Shown here: positions 14,230-27,929 of the stretch, one piece after another | Layout: every line of letters starts with the position of its first letter | Position numbering within the stretch: the first letter of the stretch is position 1 | DNA from: Polytrichum commune | Lineage: Eukaryota; Streptophyta; Polytrichopsida; Polytrichales; Polytrichaceae | DNA length: 64,000 nucleotides | Direction: 5' to 3' | Assembly (NCBI GenBank): GCA_950295325.1 | Contig: OX485804.1 | Coordinates: 42,954,429 to 43,018,428, forward strand | Position numbers and translations under genes: made by a program | The notes under the pieces: model-generated | Seen by the model: the letters and a program-made list of their open reading frames with translations, nothing else | What the model was told of the DNA's origin: nothing | Database searches by the model: none

Positions 14230-14533
14230 CTACACTAAAAAGGATAATTAGTGTTTGATACACTAAATGTTAATAACCCTATGAAAGTAAGTAACATTAA
14301 ATGTAAACTCAAACACTAAATATCAACTATGGCAATATGTGGAAGTTACATGTTTGAATTTAGTGCTAGTAAGGATATGAGGGGGGATGATGAAAAGGAG
14401 GGAGATGGCAATAGGGAAGGTAGCGGCACATTTATGTATAACACTAATTGTCAAGGAATTGAAAATTAGTGTTGAGTAGGGTAGGGTGGTAGAACATTAA
14501 ATATAAACAAACACTAAATATCCTTTAGTGTAG
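14230..14533. mobile_element. CACTA-like MITE, copy 1
   Basis: A 304-bp element bounded by inverted CTACACTAAA(AA)GGATA ends; the right end reads ATCCTTTAGTGTAG. Interior words TAGTGTTTGATACACTAAAT and CACTAAATATC are shared with the copy at 19402-19809. No coding capacity. The ends resemble the CACTA type, but no clear target duplication is visible, so the superfamily is tentative. Confidence 0.7.
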
Positions 14534-15060
14534 TTCTTAACTATGCAAGTGTCAAGGTGACTAATTTACTTGGCAACCACCAAGTCTTGTTATCAAGCAT
14601 CAATTTAGTGTTGCAATGACTAGCCTACTTGGAGTCAATTTTCTTACTTTCCACATGTAACTACCATCCACATACCAATACTAGTTCACCTACAATTGGT
14701 GTTGTCAACCCATGATACACATGCTTACACAAACCGATGACTAATAGAAGATTGTTTATTCCTTCCGCTTCGATTATCTCCATTCAACAACATTACCATC
14801 TTGCATTAGGACCCCTATCATCTTTGGAGTTACTTAGTGTAGTGCTTGAATCAAAAGAGCAAAGTCGACAAGCAAGTAGGCAAGTTATGCCCATTTTTTC
14901 AATTGAAGAGCAAGAGTCTTAGGACACAATTCCATGTGTTGGCCACTAGATGATAAATTAACAAATTCCCATCCCCAATGCTTGATTATCACAAGGACAA
15001 TGAGAATGAGAATTAAAGGATGTGGGCCTTACATGGTAACTTTTCTTAATCGGATACATA

Positions 15061-15416
15061 TACACCCTAACTTTCGTAATGTCATCCTCTATAATGTCAC
15101 TTCCTCTCTTTTATTTCAAAATCCTAGGGAACATATGTGTTCAAAATAAAAAAATTCCCTCCTTGTTGTTACATTTTTTTTCTCGAATATCATAGGTTTG
15201 ACAACTAAATAACCGACCAAAGAATTCAAACCACATGCTTGCACACATCATGTTGTTATAATTGTCATTATTGTAATGTTGACTTTGTGGTATTCCATGA
15301 TGTCATACACTACACTAATTCTCTATTATCACGCATCCATGTTAACACTGCACACCTCCTTAATATCACTTGCACTTTAGTTGACACATGCATGATATTA
15401 GGGAGGTTAGAGTGTA
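15061..15416. mobile_element. TIR element (TACACYCTAA family), copy 1
   Basis: A 356-bp sequence with inverted ends: the left starts TACACCCTAACTTTCGTAAT and the right, read inverted, TACACTCTAACCTCCCTAAT. Both ends and the interior match the longer copy at 41288-41781, for example CTAGGGAACATATG against CTAGGGAACGGATG. Non-coding, hence non-autonomous; superfamily unknown. Confidence 0.75.
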
Positions 15417-17612
15417 TTTGAGTGGTATTAGCACAACTTGTAGTCAAGATGGATACCAAAAAGGACATGTGGCACAATGACATTGGATTGTATGTTCAAA
15501 ATATACACACCATTCTAGGTGAAGTGTCCCATTCACTATAAACACATTCAACTTAGCATATGTGATGGCTTGAAAAGAAGGAGAATTGTTTCTCGGATGT
15601 ATATCAAATCTTGCACCACAACACCGATTATGAAACTTAAAATGAAAATCTTCATGGTTCGCAATAGTTAACCAATTAAACAAGTTACATCCGATCCAAT
15701 GCCCTTATTTAATTTGTGGAGTTGGACGTGCCCACAATAGGGCCACATTCTTTTGTGTTTGAATAAGAAGAGCAAAGGTATACAATCGCATAAGAACTAG
15801 AGTTTCTTTTATAAATTGGTGTGCAAGAGTCTTGGGGCACTCTTTGCATGCATGCATGCACTACAATACGTGGGCCTTATGAATTGGACACACACATTCG
15901 AGTGGTAGATGGCAAGTCTTGTACCTAAAAAGGTCACCAAAAAGACACATGATTCAATAAGATTGGACTTTGTGCTCATAATATATCCATCATTTTAGAT
16001 TTAATACTTTTTATACAAACGAGAGTGTTTATGTGATTGTTTAAGACAAAGGAGAATCTTTGTTTTCACCTTTAGAACATTTGCATCTCAACTCCGACAT
16101 AAACTTGAAAAGACAAACATTGGTATTTGTTATTGCTAACCACATGAGACAATTCCCTTGAATACGATCCCATCTCATTGAAAAACACAAATGCAAGGAT
16201 GACATTAAAACCGAAAAAAGAGCCGTGTTCAAAGGGGCTCATGTTGGAGACTGACCAAGCCAATGCGTGCAACAATCCAAGGCAGTGAGAGTTAAAAATG
16301 GTAATTTAAAAACTTTCATATCTTACTTGAGATATGATACTCTTGCAAATAGCAATTTCAATATGGGAAATGAATGTTTGATAGGGAGGCTCTTAGTTCT
16401 AGTAAGTGGTTGATTTTGTCGTTTTGTGCCACTACATTTTCATTTTATATCTCAAAATATTCCTTTGAAGGCATCTCTAGGTGCTTATGATATATCTAAA
16501 AGCAAAACCGTTAGTCTCAATTGGCATATCCCATGGGTTAGGAAATAGTGTAATCCACTACACAAATTGATGGTATCCCATTGGGTCTTTGTTAGAGACT
16601 ACTATAGAAATCATGGAGTATTTGTTTCTTCATTAGCATTTGAATTTGATTCACTAACAAACACGCATTTTCACTATGTTACACGAGCTCTAACTATGTA
16701 AACATGAGCTCTAACTATGTAATGACCAAGAGGTTATGGATCCGATTTATTAGCTCTATGGAATACTCTTAGGAAATGGATATTATTATTTTGGCATAAG
16801 AAACCAGTTGTTCTTTGGTAGTTTTAATCTTAGAGGTTAGAACTTATATGATTTATGATGTTAGAGGTTGTCAAACATTTCATATCCAATTCTTTTCAAA
16901 GAGCACTCTATTCACATTGTACATAATTATAATGGGATTGGAATTAGAACTTGAGCCATCATTCACTTGATATGTAACTCATTCTAGTTGGCATTGAAAC
17001 ATACATTTTTTTCCTTCTTTCCTTGTTGTTGTTGTTGTTGTTACAAAATGCCTATAAATTGGAGAGTGTAAGACAATGTTGATTGATGAGTGCTACAAGT
17101 TGATCATTAAAACAATAAATTTACACTTGTCTCAATAGGATCTTTTCACTGTTTATGATCTCGACCTCCGCATCTAACAATCACTAAGATGTGAAGCACA
17201 ATTCATTCAAAATGACTTATTGGATGGCACAAGAGATGGATCATAAAACCCAAGTCAGCTTGAAATGTTCATAAAAGAGTACACGTGTGGAACACATAGA
17301 GGAGCTACTCTCCTCGAAGCCAAAGTTACATGGTTTGAGGTTCGCCTCTTTATAGTATGCTCGGTGTCCAACGTCACATGGTCCCCAATAGCTTGGTATT
17401 GTCTTTTGTTTTATATGCATATAAATGGAACCAACTTGCTTGTTGGTAGTAGGTTAGTTTTGTTGTCGTTGTGGCGGGATTATAATGTGGTATCTAGCTC
17501 TTGGGGATATTCTTTGGTGCCGTCAAAAAACCTATAAAGACAAAGGGTGAGCTTGTTTATGTGTATGTGCCAATGCAATCACATGCAGATGAATCTAGTT
17601 TATGTCACTGAG

Positions 17613-18108
17613 GGCCACTTCACACACGTGCCAAGAGCCGTGACCATGAAATCGTGAGAGCCCAAAAGAAAGTGTCCAAAGGCCTTCCCAACACACCTCC
17701 AAAACCATGTAGTGTGGTCACGGACCCTCAAGTGTAGTGTGAAGTCATATGTGACCGGGTCCTCAATCAAATGCTATTTCAATGCATTTCTATTTATGCG
17801 GGTCCTCACACATGATAAAATAGAATAAACCAACGGTTGCGAGTGTTTGGAGTGCCACGGTCTCCCCGTTTTGTGTTAGGCCTACCTTCAAGAGGTGGTT
17901 TGGAAAATAGTCCAAGTGACCATGAAATATGATCCAGTGAATGCTATGTAGGAATCCATGTGGACTTTACATCCATCTTGCATTCACATACTCCGTTGGT
18001 CCCTCAAGCGTAGTGTGAAGCGAACTTGGACCAGCTCCGCCTTTTGCACCAATGAGAGTGCTTGAAGTGTAATGGTCACGGGCTCTCAGTCTCGTGTGTG
18101 AAGTGGCC
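17613..18108. mobile_element. 496-bp non-autonomous TIR element
   Basis: Starts GGCCACTTCACACACG and ends with the inverse CGTGTGTGAAGTGGCC. Similarity between the ends continues inward (GAGCCGTGACCAT against GAGCCCGTGACCAT). An internal direct repeat CCCTCAAG(T/C)GTAGTGTGAAG occurs twice (about 17737 and 18001). No open frame of note; target duplication not obvious. Confidence 0.75.
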
Positions 18109-18699
18109 ATAAATTGCTACAAATAAGAAAGTGGATTCTCTCACATAGGAAGCTTCTAGGGTGATAAAGGATTGCCAAAAGTGAAATAGATCAAGACAAG
18201 ATGGCACAGTGGTGACATTTTTCCATAACTTAGAGTAATGAAAAGGGAAAACCGACCGCTAGTTTCAAATGAACCAGTTAAGCTTGAGAATTAAACGGGA
18301 CCTAATTGACCATTTAATGACCATTCAAGAATTTTCATTTTGATAAGGATTAAGACTACACGGAGTTCTAGAACTTATGAGCAAAACAACCACAACATTT
18401 ATTTGGATTTGCCAACTATTTTGTACTAATCACATGTTTCATATCCGAGGAGAAGTGAAGACATTGGAAAAGGTAATTATTCAAGATCCATCACTACCTT
18501 AGGGTGCTAACCAATGCAATGAAATAATTTAGGTTTGAAGACATGAAGTGAAAAGGCTCATGGGGTTAAAAGTACATCAAGATGGTGTCAAAAAGGCTAA
18601 TTCCCTAGAGTGACGGAGCGCATCAGTCTTCGTAAGATAGACGCTAACGTCAACTTGATGGTCCCATTGGAGGACGGACTTGAGACTTGCTACAGTGTT

Positions 18700-18925
18700 T
18701 ATGGTCTTTAGTGACATTTACTATTTGGAGTTACGCATTGCTAATAACATTTTATAGTTAATGATTTTTTTTACCAGTAGAGATGTTAATGTTATATAGT
18801 GCCCAAACCAACCAATTCCACCTTTGTTGGTAAAAAAAAGGAATCCATGGTAAAATGTTATAGCACAATGTAAATCCAACTAGTAAGTGACACTAAATAC
18901 CATACGTGGTGTAGTATGACATTAA
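18700..18925. mobile_element. Decayed CACTA-like MITE fragment
   Basis: Starts near TTTAGTGACATTTACTA and ends near GACACTAAATACCATACGTG with GTGTAGTATG, resembling degraded ends of the TACACTAAA family. No intact inverted ends remain. Confidence 0.35.
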
Positions 18926-19401
18926 CAACACGGGACAAATTTTCTTCCAACAAACATTGTTACATGCCAAACCAAGTAGGCAACTATGGCGTGTTTCTTT
19001 TGGTGAGTTTATCACTCTCGGATGTTTTCAGCCATGGGATTCTAATTTCTACATAAGTGATTTTGAAGATGTTGGAAGTCCTTAGTTTTGTTACATTCCA
19101 TTGAGTAATTTTTATTCATTTATGTTGATTCTTGTTTGTGGAAGAGAGGTGTGGGGGCTGGCTGGGGCAAACCAACCTGTACATTGGTTCCTTAGAGGCA
19201 AGGGTTTAGGCATCCAACAAGGAACGAGGGTATGGGTTGGTGTCGCCCAAATCAGTGGGGGCTGCTATGGTCCACTTTAGGATGGGGAAGAAATAGAGAG
19301 AAGCATCAAAGATTGTTTAAGGTATGCAGGTGTTATCCAAGCAAATGCTTTTGTTTTCCAACTTCTATCGATCATATTTACATCTTGAAATGTGTATTGC
19401 A

Positions 19402-19809
19402 CTACACTAAAAAGGAAATTTAGTGTTTAATACACTAAATATGAATGCATACACTAAATGTCAATAACCCTATGAAAGTAAGTAACATTAAATGTAAACT
19501 TAAACGCTAAATATCAACTATGGTAATATGTGGAAGTTACATGTTTAAATTTAGTGTTAGTAAGGATATGAAAAAAATATCGTCGACTTCGGCATATGAG
19601 AGATTAAGGAGCAGGATGGTGGGGTGCCATCCCTAAAATTGTAAGTCTAATGAAATCCATGCTTCATAGGAAGGGAGGTCGAAGTAGGGATGGTAGCAAC
19701 ACATTTATGTCTAACACTAATTGTCAAGGAATTGAAAATTAGTGTTGAGCATGGTAGGGTGGTAACAACATTAAATATAATCAAACACTAAATATCATAT
19801 TTAGTGTAG
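19402..19809. mobile_element. CACTA-like MITE, copy 2
   Basis: A 408-bp relative of the element at 14230-14533: CTACACTAAAAAGGAAATTT at the left, ATATTTAGTGTAG at the right. In the interior, AATAACCCTATGAAAGTAAG and the block CTAACACTAATTGTCAAGG are near-identical in both copies. About 100 bp of extra interior sequence distinguishes it. Non-coding. Confidence 0.75.
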
Positions 19810-22370
19810 TGGATTTATGATGAATCACCAACAAAAACAAGGCTTCCCTTGATTTAGTTATGGGAATTATTGGAAGTGCATATAAGTTACTTAAATGCAT
19901 ATATAGGTCCCTCCAAATGTGTTCACTAATGAGTACACTAGAATAATTAATATAACTTGAAGTTGTAATCTGATTTTTTTTTTACATATGTTAAATTATG
20001 TTGTACATTCTTGGATCCACACCTAACCACACATCATTCAAATAAAGGTGTTCTAGGTGTCCAATCAAGAAAAATATCCAAATAACATTTGCATACCTTA
20101 GTACCCTATTAACATATTGTAAACATGTTACCATGCTTATACATCGTAACTCTTTCCAAACTAAATTTGATATATTTTGGAATTCTTGCTGAAAGTTTGT
20201 ACTTTGGAAAAATGATTCTATGAAAGCATAAATTTTCAACTATTACAACATATTATAAAAAAAAATTGGTATAGAATAATATAAATGTGCATAGAATTTT
20301 CAATGATTCTCATTCTTTAACATAAATCCAAAAATTAATTCAAATTAAAATCTACATCTAGTCAATGAAACACTTTCTCAAATAAATTATGAAACATTGG
20401 TCACTCAATCATGCAATAACAATACGCTAGTATTCATCTATTCATAGTCATTTCCATTGAGGTTTTTTTTTTGTCTTTTTATTTCATCTCTCCTAATTTT
20501 TGTCGAAGTTGACCCGTTATGCAGATGAAATGTTCCAAATTTCCACACCTTCTTTCAACACTACATTGATATTCCCTTCTCCTTGCAAAAGCCTCCAACT
20601 TATGTTATTGCATTTAGGTCTAATATGTCCCTATTCATTTGGGTGCTCCAAAATATATTGAAACGATAATGTTTCGTGTTTGATGTAGCTTTGACCTTTT
20701 TCAACATGTGGGACCCCAAACTCTTGTAATGATGACATTGCAAAAGGAGGGGGAAGTTGATACCCAACATGAACAATGGCTACATTCCCACCAATAACAT
20801 CATCATGTTGAGTAGTTTGCAAAATGTCCCTTTCAATTGAGGACATTGGATATATTAGTTCTCAACATATTATTTGCATTAGTGAAGTGACTATGATCAA
20901 TGCTTATATTTGGATCGATTAGAGCTTCTGTAGACATAGATGTCGGTTTTCAATGAAACTTGGATATAATGTGATGTCAGTATATCTGTTGTCATACATT
21001 GTGCCTCACTAGTTGTTGTTGGAATAGGTTGCTCTTTGGAGTTCACATAAATATCTTACTCATTGTCACAGTAAAGAATTTTTTCAATGGTCATGTACGT
21101 CCGTTCAATTATGTAAATTATCAATGTATGACTTTTGAATGTAAAATGGTTCACTAATTTTGAGCACATAGCCCAATCAACATGTCCTTTTAATGTCCAT
21201 TCTTAGGTCCATATCTCACCACACATCACCCAAAATATAGCCATCGGATTAAATAATATGACCATAAAAAGGCACATGCCTTTACATATACGACTGACAA
21301 ATAATATGAATGTCACAATGGTCAGGGTCATTGTAAGATACATAGACCAAATACCAATACTAGTAATGTACCACTATGATACATTTTGGGCCTTAATGTA
21401 CCACTATGATACTAGTAATGTACCACTATGATAACTTAGTTGATATACACACCAACAACCAGTAAAAGCTTTGGACGCTTTAGACTTTTGAGATAAGAAA
21501 TCCGATAGTTTGTCGACATCCCAATGCATACCACTTGATTGTGGGTACAAGTTATCAAATCAGAATAATTTTAAATCTGCCATATCTGAAAGGCGAGGAT
21601 TTAAATTGCAACAGCAGTTTAGATTAGCTCAACTTGACGTTCATTCTAATATGTCCATTCAAAACCGCCCAGGTAGGACAGTACGTTTGTAGAATTCTCA
21701 TATGAGGCAACATGTTACCATCTGTGCTCTGATTCAAGAACAATGCTAGGTTTTGAAATCAGGTGTTCAAATGATCAGAGTGAAAAGTCAGTCGTATACA
21801 CCGTCCATCCACATGTCCGATCCATTTGGGGATCACAATCACTGCCCAAATTCCTTTGGATCAAATGTGCACAATGATGGCACGGACCATCTGATGCAAA
21901 TATACTATGGAAGGCCCACAATTAGACTCTTTAAATGCAACTTACCTAACCCATAGCAACACGTGACCATGTGTACATTACATAGCGCTTGATATCAAAC
22001 TATCCATCTTTGGTTTCCAGGATTTATTGCCAATCTTATAAATTAATATTGAGGTGCATGTAGACTATCTATGATTACAGTGCCAAAGTGACAAACTACT
22101 GTATCTGGGTTGTAAGCCCATAAGAATTTGATGTGTCATTATCGTAAGCACATCAAGAGTTTGTCGTACTCTTGAATGTGTCATTGCAGGCCAGACCCAG
22201 AGTGATTGGGTGGCCATTTGTGGTCATGATACCCTAACCCCTATACCTCTCTGAAGCTCAGCATCTACTACCAGATGGTTTTGGAAGCCTAGACTCTCAT
22301 AAGAAGCAAACCATGATACAAAGTGAGGAAATCAACCAAAATGTGTTTATGATGAGTCCTGGTTGTAGAC

Positions 22371-25300
22371 TTATCTGGAGGCGCTGTTGTAGCCAAAGTA
22401 GTGGGATTGGGTATGCAAAAGGTTGAGCTGGCGGAGGATCCGACCCGCGACATCTTTCGTCTTGGGGGCTCCTTGCTGTGCGAGAGTGATGAAATGCATC
22501 TGGGCAGACACGCCATATTCTTTTTGGTAGTCAGGTATGCGAAAGAACTTCTCGCACATCATGACAGCTAATTCTTGCAACAACGGTGACCCATTTGGCA
22601 GCTTGCCGATAATTTTTGGAATACCATCAAATTGTCTTATGACGTGACATGCTCGTTCCCAATAGTCACAATCAAACAGTGTATATAATGCTGACAGCGC
22701 CGCCTCGGCTAGCCGCCGGTTGTCTTCCTCTACAATTGTGAGAAGAGGTTGTATTGCTTCAGCTTGGAGTAAACAGAACGTGGTTTCTGCGGAGCAGAGT
22801 CCACCATGTAATCTGCACAAGTCCAGATTTGGCTGAAAGCATTGCCAGCACCGTGTGGGAGCAACTGGTTCAACTAACTTTGGAGAACTTCTAGAGAAAT
22901 TCGCTAGTGCTTTCGCAGCACTCAATTTCATCTTTGGCCGCCCTGTGTCAAGGACGCTCACCAACTTTGGTATGACCTCCATCTTTGCAACTTTCATCTG
23001 AAGCGTCAAATTATTTGGAGAGGTGAACCTAACGAGTGCACCTGCTGACGCCTCTTGTATGGCTTGATTCCTCGAGGATAGGTAATTGACAAGGATTGGG
23101 ACAGTATCGAATCCGTCTAAAGTATTAGTTATGGCACTATCCTCAATTGGGAGATGTGAAATGATTCTTGCAACTGATACCTTTTCCTTTTCCTTTTCAC
23201 TATCCGAGGTTTCCTCACCTCTTAATATTTCTACAAGGTGTGACAAAGTTCCCAAGTGTATCTTCACCGAACCGCACGCTTCATCCCCATATGTACTGGA
23301 CAAGCAAGAAAATAACTTAAGGGCACATCGCCGGACGTCCGGTTGCACTCGAAAAAGGGGTATCAAGGCAGAGAAGACATTTCTGTCCATCATCTTCACT
23401 TTGGCAAGTTGGCTTGTATCCTTCCCTTGGGCAAGGGCCAGAAGACCCTGAAGTAAATAAGATTGTACTGGCGAAGGTGTGACCCCACTTGATATTACAA
23501 TCAGAAAAGTCTCTATATATTCATCGAGGTCTGTGTCCATGTCTGCGCTCTGGGGCCACGCATTGCCAAGAGCAAGTAGTATGTTGGCAATAATATAGGA
23601 AGCTCCTGACTTTGTGCTGTCTGAAGTCTTTTTGGAAGTAAGCAACCTGATCAGAACCTGTCACAATTTTGGTGCATTTACCAACAATTATAGAAAGAGG
23701 TCATAGGGTGACATTATGGAACTTTTCTGAGTTGTAGCAAGTAAAGGTGGGTCAATTTCTAAATGATGCCCTGTACTGGACCAACCATGACATTATTAAG
23801 GAGTGTTTGTTTGTTCATGTGGGCCCTGAGAATATAACCATGGGATGCCCCAACCTAGTGCAGATTCAGACTTAATCTGAGTCTCCTTGCACTAGGTTGG
23901 GGAATCCCATGGTTGGATTCTCAGGGTCTGCATGAACAAACGCACACTGCTTAATAATGTTATGACATGGTGAATAAGTAAATAAATAGATAAATGACCA
24001 ACATGGAAGTTGTGCAGCCCTGGCTGTCAAGGAGAACAAGTACTATCTTTGAGGATATTTTAAAGCCCTGTCAACCCTTGAAGATCCGAGAGGCTCATTA
24101 TGGGCTCAAGTGCCATACGGAGGTGTTTAAGCTTACTTCTTAATATTTTGCTAAAATTGTCAAAGATGATCCTATCTAAATTTATCCCACATCAACTAAA
24201 TATTAAAGAAAAAGGTCACTGGTAAAACATACCTCAAGTCCACTGCACTCAGCAATCAGAGGACAGACACCGGTTACACCTGATAAGTTCTTCACAGCAG
24301 CAATAGCAGAATCGACTTCTTCCTCTTTTGCAGAGTTCATCATGTTGGTCAGAGTGAAAATTGAGTCTCGGGTGCTCGCCACTCTCTTGCTTGTGTCAGG
24401 CATATGCGCAAGACATGCCAAAGTCCTGGCCATGAGGATTTTGGAGTCTGTCTCTCCTGCATACTACAACTGGTTAGTGACAAATGTCACTGTCGTTGTG
24501 GAAATATCTCAAAAAGCTTAGATATATACTCAAACTCCATTCTGCTCAATAAGACATAAACTACCCTTCCTTCTTGTAATTAGTCTAGAAAGGAGTCTGA
24601 AGGTGGACTCTGAATCACCAATCTGACTTTGAAGCAAAGTGGCTCAGGAGATAGTTTGCAGGAAAGCATAAGGAATGCAAACCATGGTCCGGTATACACT
24701 GCTACAAAGTCATACTATATGTCATACGGGAAATTAGGGATCTCATATGTAGTAATAGGCCATCTAGTGGCAATGGGTCAAAATCTAGAAGAACATTGCG
24801 TTCACTTTGAGGATGTCAGTATGATAAGTGCTCAAATCAAATGTACTCAACACAGATGACTTATCTCCTGGCTATCAAAAATAATGCAGTCCCCCTCAAT
24901 TATGTTACCATAGAGACCTATTGTGTTTTATCCCTGCTTCATTAGTTCAAAGTCATGTCTTTGAACTAATTCAAATGTATCAGGCACCTTAGGTAAAGAG
25001 GTTTTACCTTCAATGAGCCGTGTAACCAATGGCTTCATCAAATTTGCTTTCGCCATGATGACAACATTTTCATCAGTGGTTGGGAGGTTCAACAGCACAG
25101 CTTTCACAGAAAGAACCAGTGTCTCATTCTTATGGCCTAAAAAGGTTACCAACAGTAGAACTGCATCATCTGTCCGTCCTATCTCCTTTGCTATGTCTGG
25201 GTTGATTGACAAAAGTTTTAAAAGGGAAATGGCTGGTTCTGCTCCATCGTAATTCCTCAGACTACGAACAAGCACGTCAATGACCCCCTCCTTCATCATT

Positions 25301-27187
25301 ATTTCCTGTATGTTTCAGAAGAGACACCTTTCAATATGTTGTCCCTATGTCCCTTACACATTCATTGGCTTCTGAACCAGTGGTGGACCTAAACCAGTCT
25401 TGGCTAATAGGCAAACTTGCACACATTGTGATTTAGATACTTAAAACTCTGGAACCCTGAGGTCCTTAACAAAAAACAAAGGAAACAAAGGAATGAAAAC
25501 ATTCACATGTTCCTGTAGCCATTAGCCTAGGGGCAAAAGAGACAGGATATGTCACCTGATTTTCTTGGTGGTCCTGGGCAAGAGCCTCCAATGCCCCAAA
25601 GCACACTTGTCCAAGGTCATTCAGAGGGGTTGAGTCAGACAACTGAATCAGCAATGGGATCATCTCCCTCGACGCAACGGCATACTTGTTTGACTTAGCT
25701 TCTTCACATAAATCCTTGATGTCCCGTACACCCCGGGCTTGTTCGATGGGTTGGATTGAACGCAAATGCCACTCAGCATTGTCGAGCCGAATGTTGTAAT
25801 TCCTTTCTGTCCATTCTGTAATGGATTGCCGCAGCGCAAAATTCGACTTCATCTTTGTGTTCTTTAACCTCTCCCCGAGTGGGCACGTGGAGTTCCCATC
25901 CTTAAACCACTTGTCAATTGCTTCTCGCTCATACGTCTGGCCTGAAGCAATCTGGACTGGGTCTTTCATGACCTGCTTTGTGATTGGACAAATAAATGAT
26001 GGGAGTGGCGAAGAAGGGGCAGTTAACCCTTTTCCTCGCCAGCTTTGGGGCGATTGTGGCAAAGAACTCATTTCATTATTTACAGTGACCGGCTGCTTCT
26101 GAGAAGCCAATCCGCCCTCAAGTACCAGTATACACTGGTCTAAGTAACTTGTGAATGAGTCATCCTGAGAAGTCTCCACCTTTTGCCTCTCCCTTTTCAC
26201 CTCCAGGAGTTGCTCTGCAAATGCACTGCTTTCCAGGGCAACACTCAAGCATTCTGCAATTTGTTCTGCAAGATCCCTTTTCTTGGAGGGTGTGGACACA
26301 TCTTTGATCACTCCAAGAGAGTCGATCACGGCTTTCTCCTTCACCCCAAGCTTCGGGGTCCCATCATCTAATCGCATTCTTGTCTGCGTAACCTCAACTT
26401 TCAAGGCTGGCGCACACATTTCTGGAGTGATAAGTGCAAGATCCTTGCTCAAACTTGACCTACAGGACTGCAGTTTCAGAAGTAAAAAAGGGCAGCTGAG
26501 TAGTAAGGAGAGTTGGCACTGTCCCTTATACGCCACCACCAGCTGCTCCACTTCAGTGACCTCCGCCTCCATGTCTCGCTGCTGAGGCTTGATGGAGTTA
26601 ATTGCATGGACCTGTTTCAGAAGTCAAATCAACTCAGATTTAGCCATAATGGTATCAGAATTAGCTTAAAGTGAATAGAATCCTCTCAGAAGTAGCATGT
26701 TCCAATGAACACTTCGTTTGGTAGTAAATCAACCAAATTGTCTGTCAGAGGCTGCCGTACACAATTACATGACAAAGAGCATCATTCCCATGTGACATGC
26801 AATTTCTTGGAACATGCAGCAAATTAGATTCCATAAGTGCATCTCATATGCTTGATTTATCTTAGTGACACTAAAAGAGCACATTTTTTTATTTTCCACC
26901 TAAACTTCATATGAGACTTTTAATCCCGTAGAAGGTACATGTGGACAGTGCATCCTGAGAAGTTAAGGTGATGACAGATTTTTTTAAAGAACAAGTCCAA
27001 ATGTACTGTAGCTCACCTCCAGCTCTCCCTGCATTTCCTGTAACGTGATTGCCAGAGTATCAAGGCGTGCTGCAAAGTCTGTAAGAATGGTGTGTAGAGG
27101 ATGCTCTTTCACATCCGTCACGCCTTGTGCGGCCACTGCCAGCATCGAAAGTCTGTGACTGAATGACTGCGCCCATAGGGCAGCCAT
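22371..27187 (-). CDS. U-box / ARM-repeat E3 ubiquitin ligase, PUB42/43/44 type
   Basis: Complete gene, five exons: 27017-27187, 25556-26611, 25008-25305, 24233-24456, 22371-23657. All introns are GT-AG, and the phases join into 1011 residues. It catalyses ubiquitin transfer to substrates, recruiting E2 through the U-box. Residues 1-260 are a helical N-terminal region. The U-box spans about 262-325 (SFICPITKQVMKDPV, SGQTYEREAIDKWF, NSTCPLGE, NFALRQSITEW). The C-terminal 600 residues are ARM-type helical repeats (ASAGALVRFTS, LSAAKALANFS, EAALSALYTL). The length and the position of the U-box after a long N-terminal region fit the PUB42 group rather than short PUBs. The start at 27187 is the first ATG of an open exon. 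Which PUB, and the substrate, are unknown. Confidence 0.93.
23799..23950. mobile_element. Fold-back (Tourist-like) MITE in U-box gene intron 4
   Basis: A near-perfect inverted repeat of about 70-80 bp per arm with almost no loop. The left arm (GAGTGTTTGTTTGTTCATG, CCATGGGATGCCCCAACC) is mirrored by the right (GGTTGGGGAATCCCATGG, CATGAACAAACGCACACT). The pairing extends into the flanks (CATTATTAAG/CTTAATAATG, 23791-23959), and TTA lies on each side as a possible PIF/Harbinger-type target duplication. Its transcript would fold into a long hairpin. Non-coding; the superfamily call is tentative. Confidence 0.7.
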
Positions 27188-27189
27188 TG

Positions 27190-27830
27190 AATCACTCTTC
27201 CCACCTCGTGTCCTTTAACCTCAACCCTAACCCTCCTGCGGACACCACGAATCTGGACGGTGATGGCCAACACTAAAGTTCATGCTAGAATTGGATCCTC
27301 TGTTTTTTCACTTGCCAACCCCTACAATTGAGCGCTTATTTCCACATTTGAGAATCCTAGCAATCTTACTGTTTGCTCCAGACGAGCCAATTAGGTCACT
27401 GACTCTCTAATGACACCCATTTTAAGAGAACAGTCACTTGGGCCATCTAGGGTAAGTCATGTTGTTGTCTCCTAAAATGCCGCAGACCATGATAACCCTC
27501 TCTTGATGCCTCTGGTCAAATCCTATGTGACCACGATATGTGAAGCTTTATACGATCTCCTTCTTCCTCGCGCATTGCAGAGGAGAGCCAATCCACTCTT
27601 TCTTCTAAAGTCTACTTAGCAGATGATCTTCGGGAACATCCTTGTTCAGCAACCCAGACTTGGATATTACTCTTCTCAAGCGTGCCCATCATCTGTACTC
27701 ACACAAGAAAGTCAGGTTTCTCTGTTTTCTGCCCCAGCTAGGTTACCAAAATCTCCTGTAGAGAAAACTCGTGCTGAAGATGATATAAGTAACAAATCTC
27801 CCACAGGTTGCGTTGCATGTTGACTGCAGG
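27190..27830. other. U-box gene 5' flank
   Basis: Upstream sequence of the U-box gene, presumably promoter and leader. No gene, TATA box or recognisable element that I can support. Confidence 0.5.
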
Positions 27831-27929
27831 TTTTTCTGTTTGGCAGAACCATAGACCACATTTAAGTCCATGTGAGCAGCTCCTGGGGGTAAGCTCCAAG
27901 ACAGAAACACATTTTTGTATCCCTTGCCT

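Larger units (their letters stand above)
10260..21950. other. Gene desert with short transposon-derived repeats
   Basis: Apart from the separately listed MITEs and microsatellites I see no gene. Much of the interval consists of diverged copies, in both orientations, of one dispersed repeat (for example 10540-10720, 12760-12960 reversed, 13660-13970, 15430-15740 reversed, 15870-16130 reversed, 19900-20080). A small tandem repeat of an 18-bp unit (TAATGTACCACTATGATA) lies at about 21363-21431. Base composition is AT-rich throughout. Confidence 0.6.
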
